Shown here one piece after another: positions 8,013-16,543 of a stretch of 64,000 nucleotides of DNA (position 1 is its first letter; every line of letters begins with the position of its first letter). A model generated the notes under the pieces. It was not told the DNA's origin, searched no databases, and saw nothing but the letters and a program-made list of their open reading frames with translations. The DNA is taken from NCBI GenBank assembly GCA_050633705.1, contig JBOEGZ010000008.1:1-64000 (forward strand), read 5' to 3'. The stretch is from JAJFHI01 sp050633705 (lineage in GTDB: Bacteria; Pseudomonadota; Alphaproteobacteria; Rhizobiales; Hyphomicrobiaceae). Made by a program: the position numbers and the translations under genes.

Positions 8013-9704
8013 TTACGAACCAAGTTCGAAGACATACAGTGCCGCGCCCGTATCGACTTGCTTCAGGTGCTCAGGAACACCTTTACCAGCCCATAGTGGG
8101 AACGCGCCGCCGTAACCAGAAACAACACCGATGTACTGCTTTCCATCAACGGTGTACGTAATCGTACCACCGATGATGCCAGAACCAGTGCGGAAGCTCC
8201 AGAGCTTCTTGCCAGTTTTCTGGTCAGCAGCGATCAAATCGCCTTCAAAGGTACCAATGAAGACCAAGCCACCACCGGTTGTCAGTGCCGAAGCAGACTG
8301 AAGCGGTGATTTGTGTGGCATTTTCCAAAGCTCTTTCTTCGTTGCAAGGTCGATCGCAACGAGGTCACCACGTCCTGGTCCAGTGATTTCACCCTCAGCA
8401 CCAAGATACATCGTGCCTTTTTTGAACGATGTCTCCAAGTGTGTGAGCTTCACGCACATTTCAATATTTGGAATGAACACGACGTTGCTGTTTGGGTTGT
8501 AGGCCATTGGTGCCCAACCTTTACCGCCGAAGAACGATGGACAGAAAGTTGCTGGCTTGTTCACGCCTGGACGCTTATCAGCTTTAACAACCATCTTGCC
8601 TGTCTTCTGGTCAACAGTACCCCAGTCAACAGTCGCAAATGGTTGTGAGTTGATGAACTTGCCGTTTGCGCGGTCGAGGAGATAAAGGTGACCGTTTTTG
8701 TTCGCTTGAATGAGACCTTTGATGGTTTTACCACCGCGAGGCACATCAATGAGAACAGGCTCGTTCATTGCGTCGTAGTCCCAAGCGTCTGACGCAACGA
8801 ACTGGAAGTGCCATTTGCGCTCACCAGTGTTTACGTCAAGGGCGACCATTGAGTTTGTGTAGAGGTTATCACCTGGGCGCATTGCTGCGTTCCATGGTGC
8901 AGGGTTACCTGTACCCCAATAAACAAGACCAAGTTCAGGGTCATAGGAAGCTGTGTTCCATGCAGCACCACCGCCGTACTTAGCAGAGTCGCCACCCCAA
9001 GTTTCACTGCCTGGCTCGCCAGCGGCAGGAATCGTAGATGCTTTCCAGACTTCGTTGCCTGTTTCAGCGTCAAACGCCATGATCTGACCGACGATACCGA
9101 ATTCACCACCAGCAAAACCAACCATGATTTTGCCTTTGGCTGCCATCGGGGCCATCGTGAATGTGTAACCAGCTTTGTAGTCTTCCAATTTCTTGGCCCA
9201 GACTTCTTTACCAGTTTTCGCGTCAAGCGCGATCATGCGAGCATCAAGAGCTGCAACGTAGACTTTGTCTCCGTACAGCGCGACACCCTTCGTGACCTTA
9301 CCGCAGCAAGCGAACTGAGCAATGTCAGCTGGAAGCTTGATCGTGTAACGCCACAGACGCTCACCTGTTTTCGCATCGACTGCATCAACAAATTCCTGTG
9401 CACTGGCGATAATCATGATGCCGTTGTTCACAGAAGGCGTAACTTGTTGACCGCCTGTTGTACCAAGAGAGCGAACAAAAGCTGGTTTCAGTTTTGAAAC
9501 GTTGCTTGTGTTGATTTGATCGAGTGGACTGTAGCGTTGTGAATCATACGTGCGACCGTAGATCAACCAGTCGGCAGTGTTTTTGCCGGCGTTGAGCAGT
9601 CGGTCATCCGTAACAGACTTCCATTCTAAAGCAGACGCAGGTAACGCAGCAGCGGCAATGCCAGCTGTCGCGATTGCGGCCATTAATGGTCGTGCAATCT
9701 TCAT
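8013..9704 (-). CDS. XoxF/ExaF-like lanthanide-type PQQ alcohol dehydrogenase
   Basis: Periplasmic quinoprotein alcohol dehydrogenase, 563 residues. Signal peptide to about 26 (ALPASA). W-motifs recur (AVDAKTGERLW, ALDAKTGKEVW, AFDAETGNEVW, ALDVNTGERKW, AIDLATKKELW, AADQKTGKKLW). Vicinal disulfide CC at 133-134. Possible metal ligands are Glu near 201 and Asn near 267. The active site is AWDYD at 307-311: D309 is the catalytic Asp and D311 is the extra Asp that marks lanthanide-dependent enzymes (XoxF, ExaF/PedH); calcium MxaF has Ala there. GGGAGGATTCCTG precedes ATG. Transcribed first, ahead of the XoxJ-like gene, behind an 800-base leader/promoter region. Substrate (methanol, ethanol or other) not decidable here. 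Confidence 0.93.
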   Translation of the reverse strand: MKIARPLMAAIATAGIAAAALPASALEWKSVTDDRLLNAGKNTADWLIYGRTYDSQRYSPLDQINTSNVSKLKPAFVRSLGTTGGQQVTPSVNNGIMIIASAQEFVDAVDAKTGERLWRYTIKLPADIAQFACCGKVTKGVALYGDKVYVAALDARMIALDAKTGKEVWAKKLEDYKAGYTFTMAPMAAKGKIMVGFAGGEFGIVGQIMAFDAETGNEVWKASTIPAAGEPGSETWGGDSAKYGGGAAWNTASYDPELGLVYWGTGNPAPWNAAMRPGDNLYTNSMVALDVNTGERKWHFQFVASDAWDYDAMNEPVLIDVPRGGKTIKGLIQANKNGHLYLLDRANGKFINSQPFATVDWGTVDQKTGKMVVKADKRPGVNKPATFCPSFFGGKGWAPMAYNPNSNVVFIPNIEMCVKLTHLETSFKKGTMYLGAEGEITGPGRGDLVAIDLATKKELWKMPHKSPLQSASALTTGGGLVFIGTFEGDLIAADQKTGKKLWSFRTGSGIIGGTITYTVDGKQYIGVVSGYGGAFPLWAGKGVPEHLKQVDTGAALYVFELGS

Positions 9705-10523
9705 CAGGAATCCTCCCTGGATTTTCTTTGAAACGATGATGGATTAGGTCCATTATCAACTAAGCGAGTTTCCACAATTCAGTTGTGGTTTGTCACGCTT
9801 GGCAAACTTCTTACAACAAGATGCATCGCGATGCACCTTCTATTCTGGCGAAGTTGATAGCAAATAGGCAAAACTTTAGTCGCGCCCAAACGTGAAACTT
9901 TGTTAAAGGATATTTCCGCAGGTACGTCGACAAGAAAATGACGGAATGTGTGTTTAGAAATAAAATATTAGCCGTCATAAAATTTTCAGACCGTGAGCAA
10001 TAAAAAATCTGTCGCAGATCTGCGACAGACTGTTAGATATTGAGACAGTCTTTGTAGAAATTACACCGGTATTCTTGGAATATACTACGTCTATAAACCT
10101 GCTAAAAACGCTCTTTAATTGCGAAGGTGGTACAGATGCTGGGTTCGTAAACCATTGTTGCATGGGTTGTTAGAAAGACCGGGTTTTACAACTGTGTGAT
10201 CAGTTCAAGAAGAACGCGTCAGACAGTCAAATAAAGGCGCGTTCATGAGAATGTTGTGACGCCAGTCTCAGTGGTCATATTTCAGACCGGTTCGCCGGTA
10301 AGACTTAACGTGTTTTATCGTGTTCGAATTTGTCGAATATAGACAACATTTGAAGTAAACGTCTCGCCATCTTTCTTCACTCGTTAACCCGCCCAAGATT
10401 TTGCTGCAGGTGCGAAGGTGGGCCGATTCGGAAATCGCCCTAACGAGTTGATTTAATCCACGAGTTGAACTGGAACGCCGGTCCGGCTATTTGTTGCCGA
10501 CGGCCTTTTTTGAACAGGGATAA
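9705..10523. other. 819-bp divergent intergenic region
   Basis: It separates the XoxF-like gene (minus) from the DUF1194 gene (plus) and holds no convincing gene. It contains the ribosome site of the XoxF-like gene at about 9706-9718, a 14-bp palindrome TGCATCGCGATGCA at 9822-9835, and the perfect 22-bp palindrome described separately. The length suits a regulated promoter, as known for PQQ dehydrogenases. Confidence 0.6.
10008..10050. promoter_or_regulatory. Perfect 22-bp palindrome plus overlapping inverted repeat
   Basis: 10008-10018 (TCTGTCGCAGA) and 10019-10029 are exact reverse complements. The palindrome's right end overlaps a second inverted repeat, GACTGT (10028-10033) and ACAGTC (10045-10050). 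On the minus strand the palindrome is followed by six T. It could be a dimeric regulator's operator or an attenuator hairpin in the leader of the XoxF-like gene, 300 bases upstream of its start. Binding protein unknown. Confidence 0.5.
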
Positions 10524-11297
10524 ATGATTAGACCTATGCGATTTTTCAAAAACTGTTTGTGCAATCTGGCTTTTGTTCTTGGCGTTACAATCGCGAGCCT
10601 CACTTTCCTTCATACTCAAAAGTCTTTGGCAGCCGGCACAGCACTGATTGTGGCTGTTGATGTCTCCAGTTCTGTCGATGCTGAGAGTTACAAACTTCAG
10701 ATGGAGGGGATCGCGGCGGCACTGGAAGACAAGGCTGTCGTTGACACGATCTTGAACGGTCCGGCAGGTGGGATTTTGTTCACATTGGTAACCTGGGCCA
10801 ATCATCCCCGAACAGCAATTCCTTGGACCAAGATTGATAGCTACGCCAAGGCGAAAATCACGGCTGAACGTATTCGTAAATTGCCCCAAATTGGTGGCCA
10901 ATACACATGTGTGACGCGGATGTTTCGCCACGTCATAGATAAGGTTATTCCTCAAATTCCAGGTCAGGTGTTGCGCACAGTATTGGATGTTTCAGGTGAT
11001 GGGCGAGAAAACTGCAATCCGCACAATCCCATTTCGATGACCCGTGATGAGGTCATTAATCAGCCAGCAACGATCAATGGATTGCCCATTCTGCAAGGTA
11101 GCGAGGGCGATGTCATCGAGCAATGGTACCGTGATAACGTCATCGGTGGACCGGGAGCATTCGTTGTTCCAGCAAATGGCTTTGAAGATTTTGGACGGGC
11201 CATTCGCCAGAAGTTTGTTTTTGAAATTAGTGGCAAAGTCATTCCGCGGAAATTAGCCGATGTTCAACGCAAGTCAGGGGCAGAGCCGACACAATAA
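10524..11297 (+). CDS. DUF1194 secreted VWA-like protein
   Basis: Exported protein with a von Willebrand factor A-like fold, family DUF1194, function unknown. A hydrophobic signal segment (about 10-36, ending KSLAAG) is followed by the metal-site motif DVSSSVD near 45 (DxSxS), an ILFTLVTWAN strand, GGQYTCVTRM near 124, and DVSGDGRENCN near 152, the last completing a MIDAS-like site. 257 residues is normal for the family. ATG 10524 follows CAGGGATAA. It is the only plus-strand gene between the PQQ locus and the next minus-strand block; a hairpin follows the stop. No partner is evident. Confidence 0.9.
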   Translation: MIRPMRFFKNCLCNLAFVLGVTIASLTFLHTQKSLAAGTALIVAVDVSSSVDAESYKLQMEGIAAALEDKAVVDTILNGPAGGILFTLVTWANHPRTAIPWTKIDSYAKAKITAERIRKLPQIGGQYTCVTRMFRHVIDKVIPQIPGQVLRTVLDVSGDGRENCNPHNPISMTRDEVINQPATINGLPILQGSEGDVIEQWYRDNVIGGPGAFVVPANGFEDFGRAIRQKFVFEISGKVIPRKLADVQRKSGAEPTQ

Positions 11298-11731
11298 TGC
11301 TCGGAAAATAGCTGGTATTCTTCCATTGTCGCACTGATCAAACGAGCACTCGGACCTACATTTTAAGGCCCGGGTGCTTTGCTTTATGCCTCTTTGCATT
11401 TGGATTTCTCGTCGTCCTGGCCAGATCTCGTAACTGACCATCCTGGTTCACGTCTTTAACAACTTTGCATCATCTGAAAACAAAAAGAACGACAGGGTCT
11501 CCTGTCTCCGGGTAACATGGTGGCTGCAATGAAACGAACACGCTTGTATGGGGCCGAGAGGGCTGCGAGCGACGATGTGAAAGCGCACGCATGCCCTCCT
11601 TGCGCTTGGCAGTGGGACGGCTTATTTCTCAGTCAAAGAGTTGGGGTAAAAGAACTGCCGCGTGCGCCCCAGTTCGACGGTCCGGTGACCTATCAATTGT
11701 TAATTTTGCGGGAAACCATTAATTCACCGGC
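11298..11731. other. Gene-free stretch between convergent genes
   Basis: Apart from a hairpin near 11345-11378 I see no gene or RNA. An open frame running through 11517-11921 on the plus strand overlaps the YARHG-like gene in antisense and has no recognisable content. Confidence 0.55.
11345..11384 (+). terminator. Probable terminator after the DUF1194 gene
   Basis: AGCACTCGGACCT (11345-11357) pairs with AGGCCCGGGTGCT (11366-11378) with one mismatch and one G-U pair. A T-rich stretch follows. It lies about 50 bases after the stop codon. Confidence 0.6.
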
Positions 11732-12097
11732 CTATTCTTTTGCCAGTGGCGTTTCTTTCAGCAAGGGCGTGGCTTTCGGACATTCCTTGCGCTCTTCGTT
11801 TCGAGCGATCAGCATCAGCGTGTTCATATCGTCGTTGCTGAATTGGATTATTGAAAGGTCTTTAATGGTGCAATCCGTGTTGCCAAATTTTTCAATCGCT
11901 GCCGGTTCGGTGAGGCAATAAAAGTTGTCTTTGTAGATTGTTTGTTTTCGCTCCCACAGGTCGTTGCAATTGATCGACGAGTACCCCATTGCCCGGGCCG
12001 GGGAGTGCAAAAATGCAGGCGCGAGACCTGTGCTGCAAAGCGCCAAAATAACAGAAGCGCGGCGTGCAAAATTGTTTGTTTTTTTTACAGTGTTCAT
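11732..12097 (-). CDS. Small secreted YARHG-like protein
   Basis: 121-residue exported protein. The start is ATG 12097 (MNTVKKTNNF), preceded by CAGGATACAAAACCA; a TTG six codons upstream is also open. The hydrophobic signal ends around SPARA (about 36). The mature part begins NCNDLWERKQTIYKDNFYCL and continues to FGNTDC. This is the C..LW..R..IY...FYC pattern of YARHG-like domains common in alphaproteobacterial envelope proteins. Three Cys in this block may form disulfides. Function unknown. It stands alone on the minus strand, converging with the DUF1194 gene. Confidence 0.75.
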   Translation of the reverse strand: MNTVKKTNNFARRASVILALCSTGLAPAFLHSPARAMGYSSINCNDLWERKQTIYKDNFYCLTEPAAIEKFGNTDCTIKDLSIIQFSNDDMNTLMLIARNEERKECPKATPLLKETPLAKE

Positions 12098-12386
12098 TGG
12101 TTTTGTATCCTGCAAAACTCGCGAAGATCACCAGCCTAGCTTATGGACGTGCCAGTTTTAAGTCCGGATGAATAAATTCACTGTGAGGCAACCGGCTTTG
12201 TTGCGGTGCGCCATCCAAGCGTATAGCCGGTCTCTGGCGAGATTGAAAAGACAACGTCTGGTGCCCACAGATTGGCTCATGTATGTGCCCATGCCTTGCC
12301 GATGTCGTGCCCGTGTGTTTGTGGGGCCCATTTGCGTTGGACGGTATCAGCCTTCGTGACTTTTGCCGGTAGTTCGTCGTCTGAAA

Positions 12387-13391
12387 TTAGGCAACGACCG
12401 CTTCTGTTATGCTCATAAGCGTCGGAGTTGGATAGACTTTGTTCAGCTTCAACCCGGCTTGGCTGAGAATTCGTTCGAAATCTTCTTCCATGCGCTCACG
12501 TCCTGGCAGCGCCTGCATGATCAAAACATCGAGTTCTTTGCCAGGGTGAGGATCATTGCCCGTTGGAATGACACAATCAAAGATCAACAACTTCGCGTCT
12601 GGTTTCATCGCTGTGCGAATGTTTTTTAGAATTTCAACGCATTGCTCGTCCGTCCAGTCATGAAGAATACGTTTCATCATGTAGCCATCATGCCCTTCCG
12701 GGACGGACTTGAAGAAGTCGCCGACAACGCCGTCCCAGCGACCTTTTTCTTCATCGATTCGCGCCTGATCTAAAACGTGTTGTTCTTCGAAAAGCACGCC
12801 TTTGAGGCCGGGCGTTTTTTTCAAAGCCTCAAGCAGCAGGCCGCCGTGCCCACCAGCAATATCGACAAGGGTGTCGAACTGAGAGAAGTCATACGAGGCG
12901 GCGCATGGCTCGTTTTCTGCATCGGAAATGCTAGACATGCCGTAGTGAAACACTTCACCGGCTTCTTCGTTGTTTTTGAGGTATTCGAAGAATGGCGCGT
13001 TGAAGAATTTCATCATGCCATCTTCACCGGTCCTGATGACGTCGTCCATTTCGCCCGCTGGACGCCAGAAGACATCCTGCGTCAGCATGATGGCGCCGTA
13101 CCTCAGGGAGTGGGGATGATCGGAACGCAAAAGTTCGGCTGAGGCGTTCAATTTAAAACGTTTTTGATCGTCTTCCTCATAAATGCCTTGGCTCGCTAAA
13201 GCACGCAGAACGCGAAACAGAGATAAGGCGTCGACGTTCAATATTTTTGCCAATTCTTCAGGTGTTTTGGGTCCATCTGTCAGGTGGTCGGAGATTTTTA
13301 GTTTGGCAGCTGCCGCAAGCGAACCCGAAAATATGTAACCAAAACCCAATTGAAAAATCTTGCCTGCCGGATCGTCGGGTGAACCTGCCAT
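12387..13391 (-). CDS. SAM-dependent O-methyltransferase (COMT-like)
   Basis: Class I methyltransferase of the plant-COMT/hydroxyindole O-methyltransferase type, 334 residues. The N-terminal winged-helix dimerisation domain (about 12-90) contains KLKISDHLTDGPKTPEELA and LFRVLRALASQGIYE. The SAM motif LVDIAGGHGG lies near 176-185. The catalytic-base region MKRILHDWTDEQ near 235 supplies the conserved His-Asp, and LLIFDCVIP follows. GGGAGA precedes ATG 13391. It is last of a minus-strand run after the PEBP gene, with a hairpin between them, so it may be transcribed on its own. Substrate unknown, probably a small hydroxylated compound. Confidence 0.88.
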   Translation of the reverse strand: MAGSPDDPAGKIFQLGFGYIFSGSLAAAAKLKISDHLTDGPKTPEELAKILNVDALSLFRVLRALASQGIYEEDDQKRFKLNASAELLRSDHPHSLRYGAIMLTQDVFWRPAGEMDDVIRTGEDGMMKFFNAPFFEYLKNNEEAGEVFHYGMSSISDAENEPCAASYDFSQFDTLVDIAGGHGGLLLEALKKTPGLKGVLFEEQHVLDQARIDEEKGRWDGVVGDFFKSVPEGHDGYMMKRILHDWTDEQCVEILKNIRTAMKPDAKLLIFDCVIPTGNDPHPGKELDVLIMQALPGRERMEEDFERILSQAGLKLNKVYPTPTLMSITEAVVA

Positions 13392-13418
13392 GAAACTATC
13401 TCCCTAAATAAAATTTAT

Positions 13419-13451
13419 ACAACACAACTGGCACCTGCCGGTTGTGTTGTT
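13419..13451 (-). terminator. Hairpin between PEBP and methyltransferase genes
   Basis: AACACAACTGGCA and TGCCGGTTGTGTT pair over 13 bases with one G-U pair and a tight CC loop; AC/GT extends the stem. The minus-strand downstream sequence is A/T-rich but lacks a clean T run. Confidence 0.6.
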
Positions 13452-13480
13452 TTCTTCGCTCTCATTGATGCCAGTAAAAA

Positions 13481-14038
13481 TTACCGGGGTCCGAAAACGG
13501 CTAGGATTTGTGCTGTCGCGATCGTGTTTGAATTTATGAAAAACCCTGTGAACGGAGCCGTCATATTTTTCCCCGCAATGCCCAATTTGTCGACCTTCAA
13601 GGCATGGACTTTGAAGAAGTAACGGTGAACGCGGCCTTTCGGTGGGCATGGGCCAAAAAAGCCTGGCTTGCCGGCATCCGTGTTGCCCTCAACCGCGCCT
13701 TCAGGAAGAGCGTCGCTCTTTAAAGTCGTGACATTGGCCGGGATGTCATAAACGCTATAGTGCCAAACACCGCTTCCCGTAGGGGCATCCGGATCATAAA
13801 CAGTAATGGCAAAACTTTTCGTGCCTTCTGGTGCGCCCGACCATGACAACTCAGGGCGAATGTTTTTTCCCGAGCAACCAAAAGTATTCCAAACGTGATC
13901 GTTACCAATCTGTTGGCCAGCTTTGATTGTTGGGCTTGTCAGTTTGAAGTCTTCTGCTTGCGCGCTGATTGGCAGGCCAAGCGTTGCCACCACCAGAATC
14001 AACAATGAAGTTGCCAGCGCATGTTTGAAGGGTGTCAT
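13481..14038 (-). CDS. Secreted YbhB/YbcL-type PEBP protein
   Basis: Phosphatidylethanolamine-binding-protein fold (Raf kinase inhibitor-like, YbhB/YbcL family), here exported. ATG 14038 (MTPFKHALATSLL) is preceded by GGGAGAAAAACTC; a TTG 8 codons upstream is less likely. Signal peptide to about 28 (SAQA). Family motifs: RPELSWSGAPEGTKSFAITVYDPDAPTGSGVWHY split around 60-95 (the DPDAP ligand-site motif), YDIPANV, then FFGPCPPKGRVHRYFFKVHAL near 127-147 with the G-CPP-GR-HRY signature. 185 residues, standard with a signal. Biological ligand unknown. Confidence 0.93.
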   Translation of the reverse strand: MTPFKHALATSLLILVVATLGLPISAQAEDFKLTSPTIKAGQQIGNDHVWNTFGCSGKNIRPELSWSGAPEGTKSFAITVYDPDAPTGSGVWHYSVYDIPANVTTLKSDALPEGAVEGNTDAGKPGFFGPCPPKGRVHRYFFKVHALKVDKLGIAGKNMTAPFTGFFINSNTIATAQILAVFGPR

Positions 14039-14212
14039 GAGTTTTTCTCCCGAGAACTGCAATTGACATTGCCATTTTGAGCGTGGAGCTTAGATCACCG
14101 CCGTCTCACTGGTCTAGGAAAAATAGTTGCGCCCGTGTGCAACGGGTGTTGCTCACTGCGCGGAACTTCGTCGTTGGGCCGATTTTTATTGATTGCTAAA
14201 AAATAACGCAAG

Positions 14213-14246
14213 TTGCCCTCCCCCCGAATTAACGAGGAGAGGGCTG
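14213..14246 (-). terminator. Terminator after the GMC oxidoreductase gene
   Basis: On the minus strand GCCCTCTCCTCG pairs with CGGGGGGAGGGC (two G-U pairs) around a TTAATT loop, about 25 bases after the stop. T-rich sequence follows a short distance on. Confidence 0.75.
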
Positions 14247-14267
14247 AGATCTTAGGCCGTGTGGGTA

Positions 14268-15836
14268 TTAGATTTCTTTCTTACCCATCATCTCGGCAAT
14301 TTTCGCAGCCTGGCGTGTTGCCAACGCGACGATCGTTAATGTTGGGTTTTCAGATGCGCCCGTTGTGAATTGGCTACCGTCTGAAATGAACAAGTTCTTG
14401 ATGTCGTGAGTTTGTCCATACTTGTTGCAAACACCATCGGAAGCTTTTGCCGACATGCGGCATGTGCCGAGGTTATGTGTCGACGGGTAAGGTGGTGTTG
14501 GCATCGTGCGTGTCGCACCCACGGCATCGTATACGGCTTTGCCTTGTTTCCAGGCGTGATTGCGCATAGCGATGTCATTGGGATGATCATCAAAGTGCAC
14601 ATTTGGCGCTGGGTTTCCGTACTGATCTTTTGCACTATCTGAAAGGGTGATGCGGTTTGACTCTTGCGGCATGTCTTCACCAACAATCCACATACCCGCC
14701 ATGTTTTCGTATTGGTCGATGGCTGATGTAAACTCGCGACCCCAGGCTCCTGGATTAAGAAAGGCTGCTGTAAATGGAATTCCGATACTTAGAGTTTCCA
14801 ATTCATAGCCGCCAACAAAGCCGCGTGATGGATCATGTCTGGATTCATCGGTAATGATGCCAGCCATTGTTGTGCCGCGCCACATACGAACAGGTTGATC
14901 AAAGATCGCATAAACCGATGCCGTCATGTGCCGCATATAATTGCGCCCGACCTGACCTGAAGAGTTTGCCAACCCGTCAGAGAATTTTGACGATTCTGAC
15001 ATCAACAACAGGCGAGGCGTTTCGATCGAGTTGCCAGCGACACAGACAACGCGAGCTTTTTGGCGCTGTTCGTTGCCATCTTTATCGCGATAGACAACGC
15101 CGGTGACAAGGCCGGCATCATTGTGTTCGATCTTGGTGGCATGTGATTGCGGTCTGACTTCCAGGTTGCCCGAATCTTCACCTTCCGGAATCTCGGCATA
15201 AAGTGTCGACCACTTCGCGCCGGTTTTACAGCCTTGGAAGCAAAAACCGATTTGTCGGCAACTGCCACGGCCATCGCGATCTTGAGAGTTGATCGCCATG
15301 CGTCCGGTATGCACGTTTTTGTAGCCAAGCTTCTTGGCACCAGCTTCAAACACTTTGAAGTTGTTGTTGCCGGGCAGGCCCGGGATACCGTTTGTGCGTG
15401 TTACGCCCATGCGGTCTTCGGCTTTGGCATACCACGGCTCCATTTCTTGCAAGGTCAGTGGCCAATCAAGAAGGCTTGCATCTTTGACATCACCGTAAGT
15501 CGTTTTGGCCTTAAACTCATGCTCCTGAAATCGAAGCGAAGCACCCGCCCAGTGCACGGTCGATCCGCCAACAGATTTTACAATCCATGCCGGCAGACCA
15601 GCAAAGTCCTTTGCAACACGCCAGGACCCAGATGTCGTGCGGGCATCGGTCCAGGCCAACTGGCCAAAAGAGTCCCATTCATCGTTAACAAAAGCTTCTG
15701 GTGAGTGGCGCGCGCCAGCTTCCAGACAAACGACTTTCACGCCGCTCTTAGCAAGGTCCGTTGCCAGCGTTCCACCGCCAGCTCCTGAACCGATTACGAC
15801 AACGACACTGTCGTCATTTTTATCAAAACTCGCCAT
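14268..15836 (-). CDS. GMC-family FAD oxidoreductase, dehydrogenase large subunit
   Basis: Flavoprotein subunit of a gluconate-2-dehydrogenase/sorbitol-dehydrogenase-type alcohol or sugar dehydrogenase. FAD motif VVIGSGAGGGTLATDLAKSG is at about 13-32. VGGSTVHWAGASLRF near 91 is a conserved GMC segment. SCRQIGFCFQGCKTGAKWS near 196 carries a Cys cluster. The C-terminal GMC domain shows HNLGTCRMS near 457 and GSQFTTGASENPTLTIVALATR near 490, with the catalytic His and Asn. It starts 33 bases after the stop of the Tat-exported small subunit, so the two form an operon; the partner's Tat signal can carry this signal-less subunit across the membrane. The usual third subunit, a cytochrome c, is not next to it. 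Substrate unknown. Confidence 0.92.
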   Translation of the reverse strand: MASFDKNDDSVVVVIGSGAGGGTLATDLAKSGVKVVCLEAGARHSPEAFVNDEWDSFGQLAWTDARTTSGSWRVAKDFAGLPAWIVKSVGGSTVHWAGASLRFQEHEFKAKTTYGDVKDASLLDWPLTLQEMEPWYAKAEDRMGVTRTNGIPGLPGNNNFKVFEAGAKKLGYKNVHTGRMAINSQDRDGRGSCRQIGFCFQGCKTGAKWSTLYAEIPEGEDSGNLEVRPQSHATKIEHNDAGLVTGVVYRDKDGNEQRQKARVVCVAGNSIETPRLLLMSESSKFSDGLANSSGQVGRNYMRHMTASVYAIFDQPVRMWRGTTMAGIITDESRHDPSRGFVGGYELETLSIGIPFTAAFLNPGAWGREFTSAIDQYENMAGMWIVGEDMPQESNRITLSDSAKDQYGNPAPNVHFDDHPNDIAMRNHAWKQGKAVYDAVGATRTMPTPPYPSTHNLGTCRMSAKASDGVCNKYGQTHDIKNLFISDGSQFTTGASENPTLTIVALATRQAAKIAEMMGKKEI

Positions 15837-15869
15837 TACGTTTCCTCCGGAATTCTTAATTCGTTGTTT

Positions 15870-16415
15870 TTAGAGCCACGTGATGTCGTCGAAACCACGA
15901 TCCAGGTAGCCGCCTTTGGAAGCGCTTTCGCCTTCATAGCCAAACACTGGCCAGATCTCTTTCTGATTGTAGAGAGAGACAACAAGGTCGCCGCGCATCT
16001 TTTTAAACAGATCCGTGTCGGAGACCTCTTTTAGTAATGCAGTGCGATCAATCTCCCAACCGACCTGCGCATACGCCACGCCGTGCTTGTCCATCGCCCT
16101 CTTGTCCATTTCGGCGATACCAGCTTCGATCATTTCTTTGTTTTTTTCGTCTTTTGCTGCCGCATCGTCATAAGGCTTGCAGGCAATTGCATAGTATTTA
16201 TCTGCAACGCGATCGTGCGGAAAAATATCACGCGCCATTTGTATTAAGGTGCGCATCGTTTCCGGTTTCAGTGCTTTTGTTTCCAATCCCCATGCTTCGG
16301 TGGTGTGCAGCACCGCTGTTCCGCTTATTGCCATCAAGGCAACGGTTGCGGTTGTGCCAGCTAAAAACTGGCGCCGGTCTACACTGGCTGGGGCATCCTT
16401 ATCGGGATGTGCCAT
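15870..16415 (-). CDS. Gluconate 2-dehydrogenase subunit 3-like protein, Tat-exported
   Basis: Small subunit of a membrane-associated flavin dehydrogenase, 181 residues. Twin-arginine signal VDRRQFLAGTTATVALMAISG at about 12-32. The family body follows: MRTLIQMARDIFPHDRVADKYYAIACKPYD, a region rich in charged helices, and a C-terminal QKEIWPVFGYEGESASKGGYLDRGFDDITWL-type ending (Gly-Tyr-Glu-Gly, about 150-181). In this family the subunit brings the folded FAD partner through the Tat pathway. ATG 16415 follows a GGAGGAACGACC ribosome site. First gene of the pair with the GMC oxidoreductase. Confidence 0.92.
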   Translation of the reverse strand: MAHPDKDAPASVDRRQFLAGTTATVALMAISGTAVLHTTEAWGLETKALKPETMRTLIQMARDIFPHDRVADKYYAIACKPYDDAAAKDEKNKEMIEAGIAEMDKRAMDKHGVAYAQVGWEIDRTALLKEVSDTDLFKKMRGDLVVSLYNQKEIWPVFGYEGESASKGGYLDRGFDDITWL

Positions 16416-16543
16416 TGGTCGTTCCTCCTTTTTTTATTAGTCGGTGGTCTTGTTATTCTCCTGTCATCGTGATGCCAGCGCTTTGCCTCTTTTGGGCTCA
16501 TTTGGTCGCTGCCATTTACACTCCGCCTTCGGCTCTAATGTCG

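Noticed and set aside
9822..9835. 14-bp palindrome TGCATCGCGATGCA near the XoxF-like gene, with GATGCATCGCGATG repeated at 56141 before phaZ
   Set aside because: A 14-base match between two spots is expected by chance in 64 kb, and the palindrome is low complexity; kept only as a note in the intergenic entry.
11517..11921. 134-codon frame on the plus strand
   Set aside because: Antisense to the YARHG-like gene for half its length and lacks recognisable sequence.
15147..15704. 185-codon plus-strand frame inside the GMC gene
   Set aside because: Shadow of a confidently identified gene; no family similarity.
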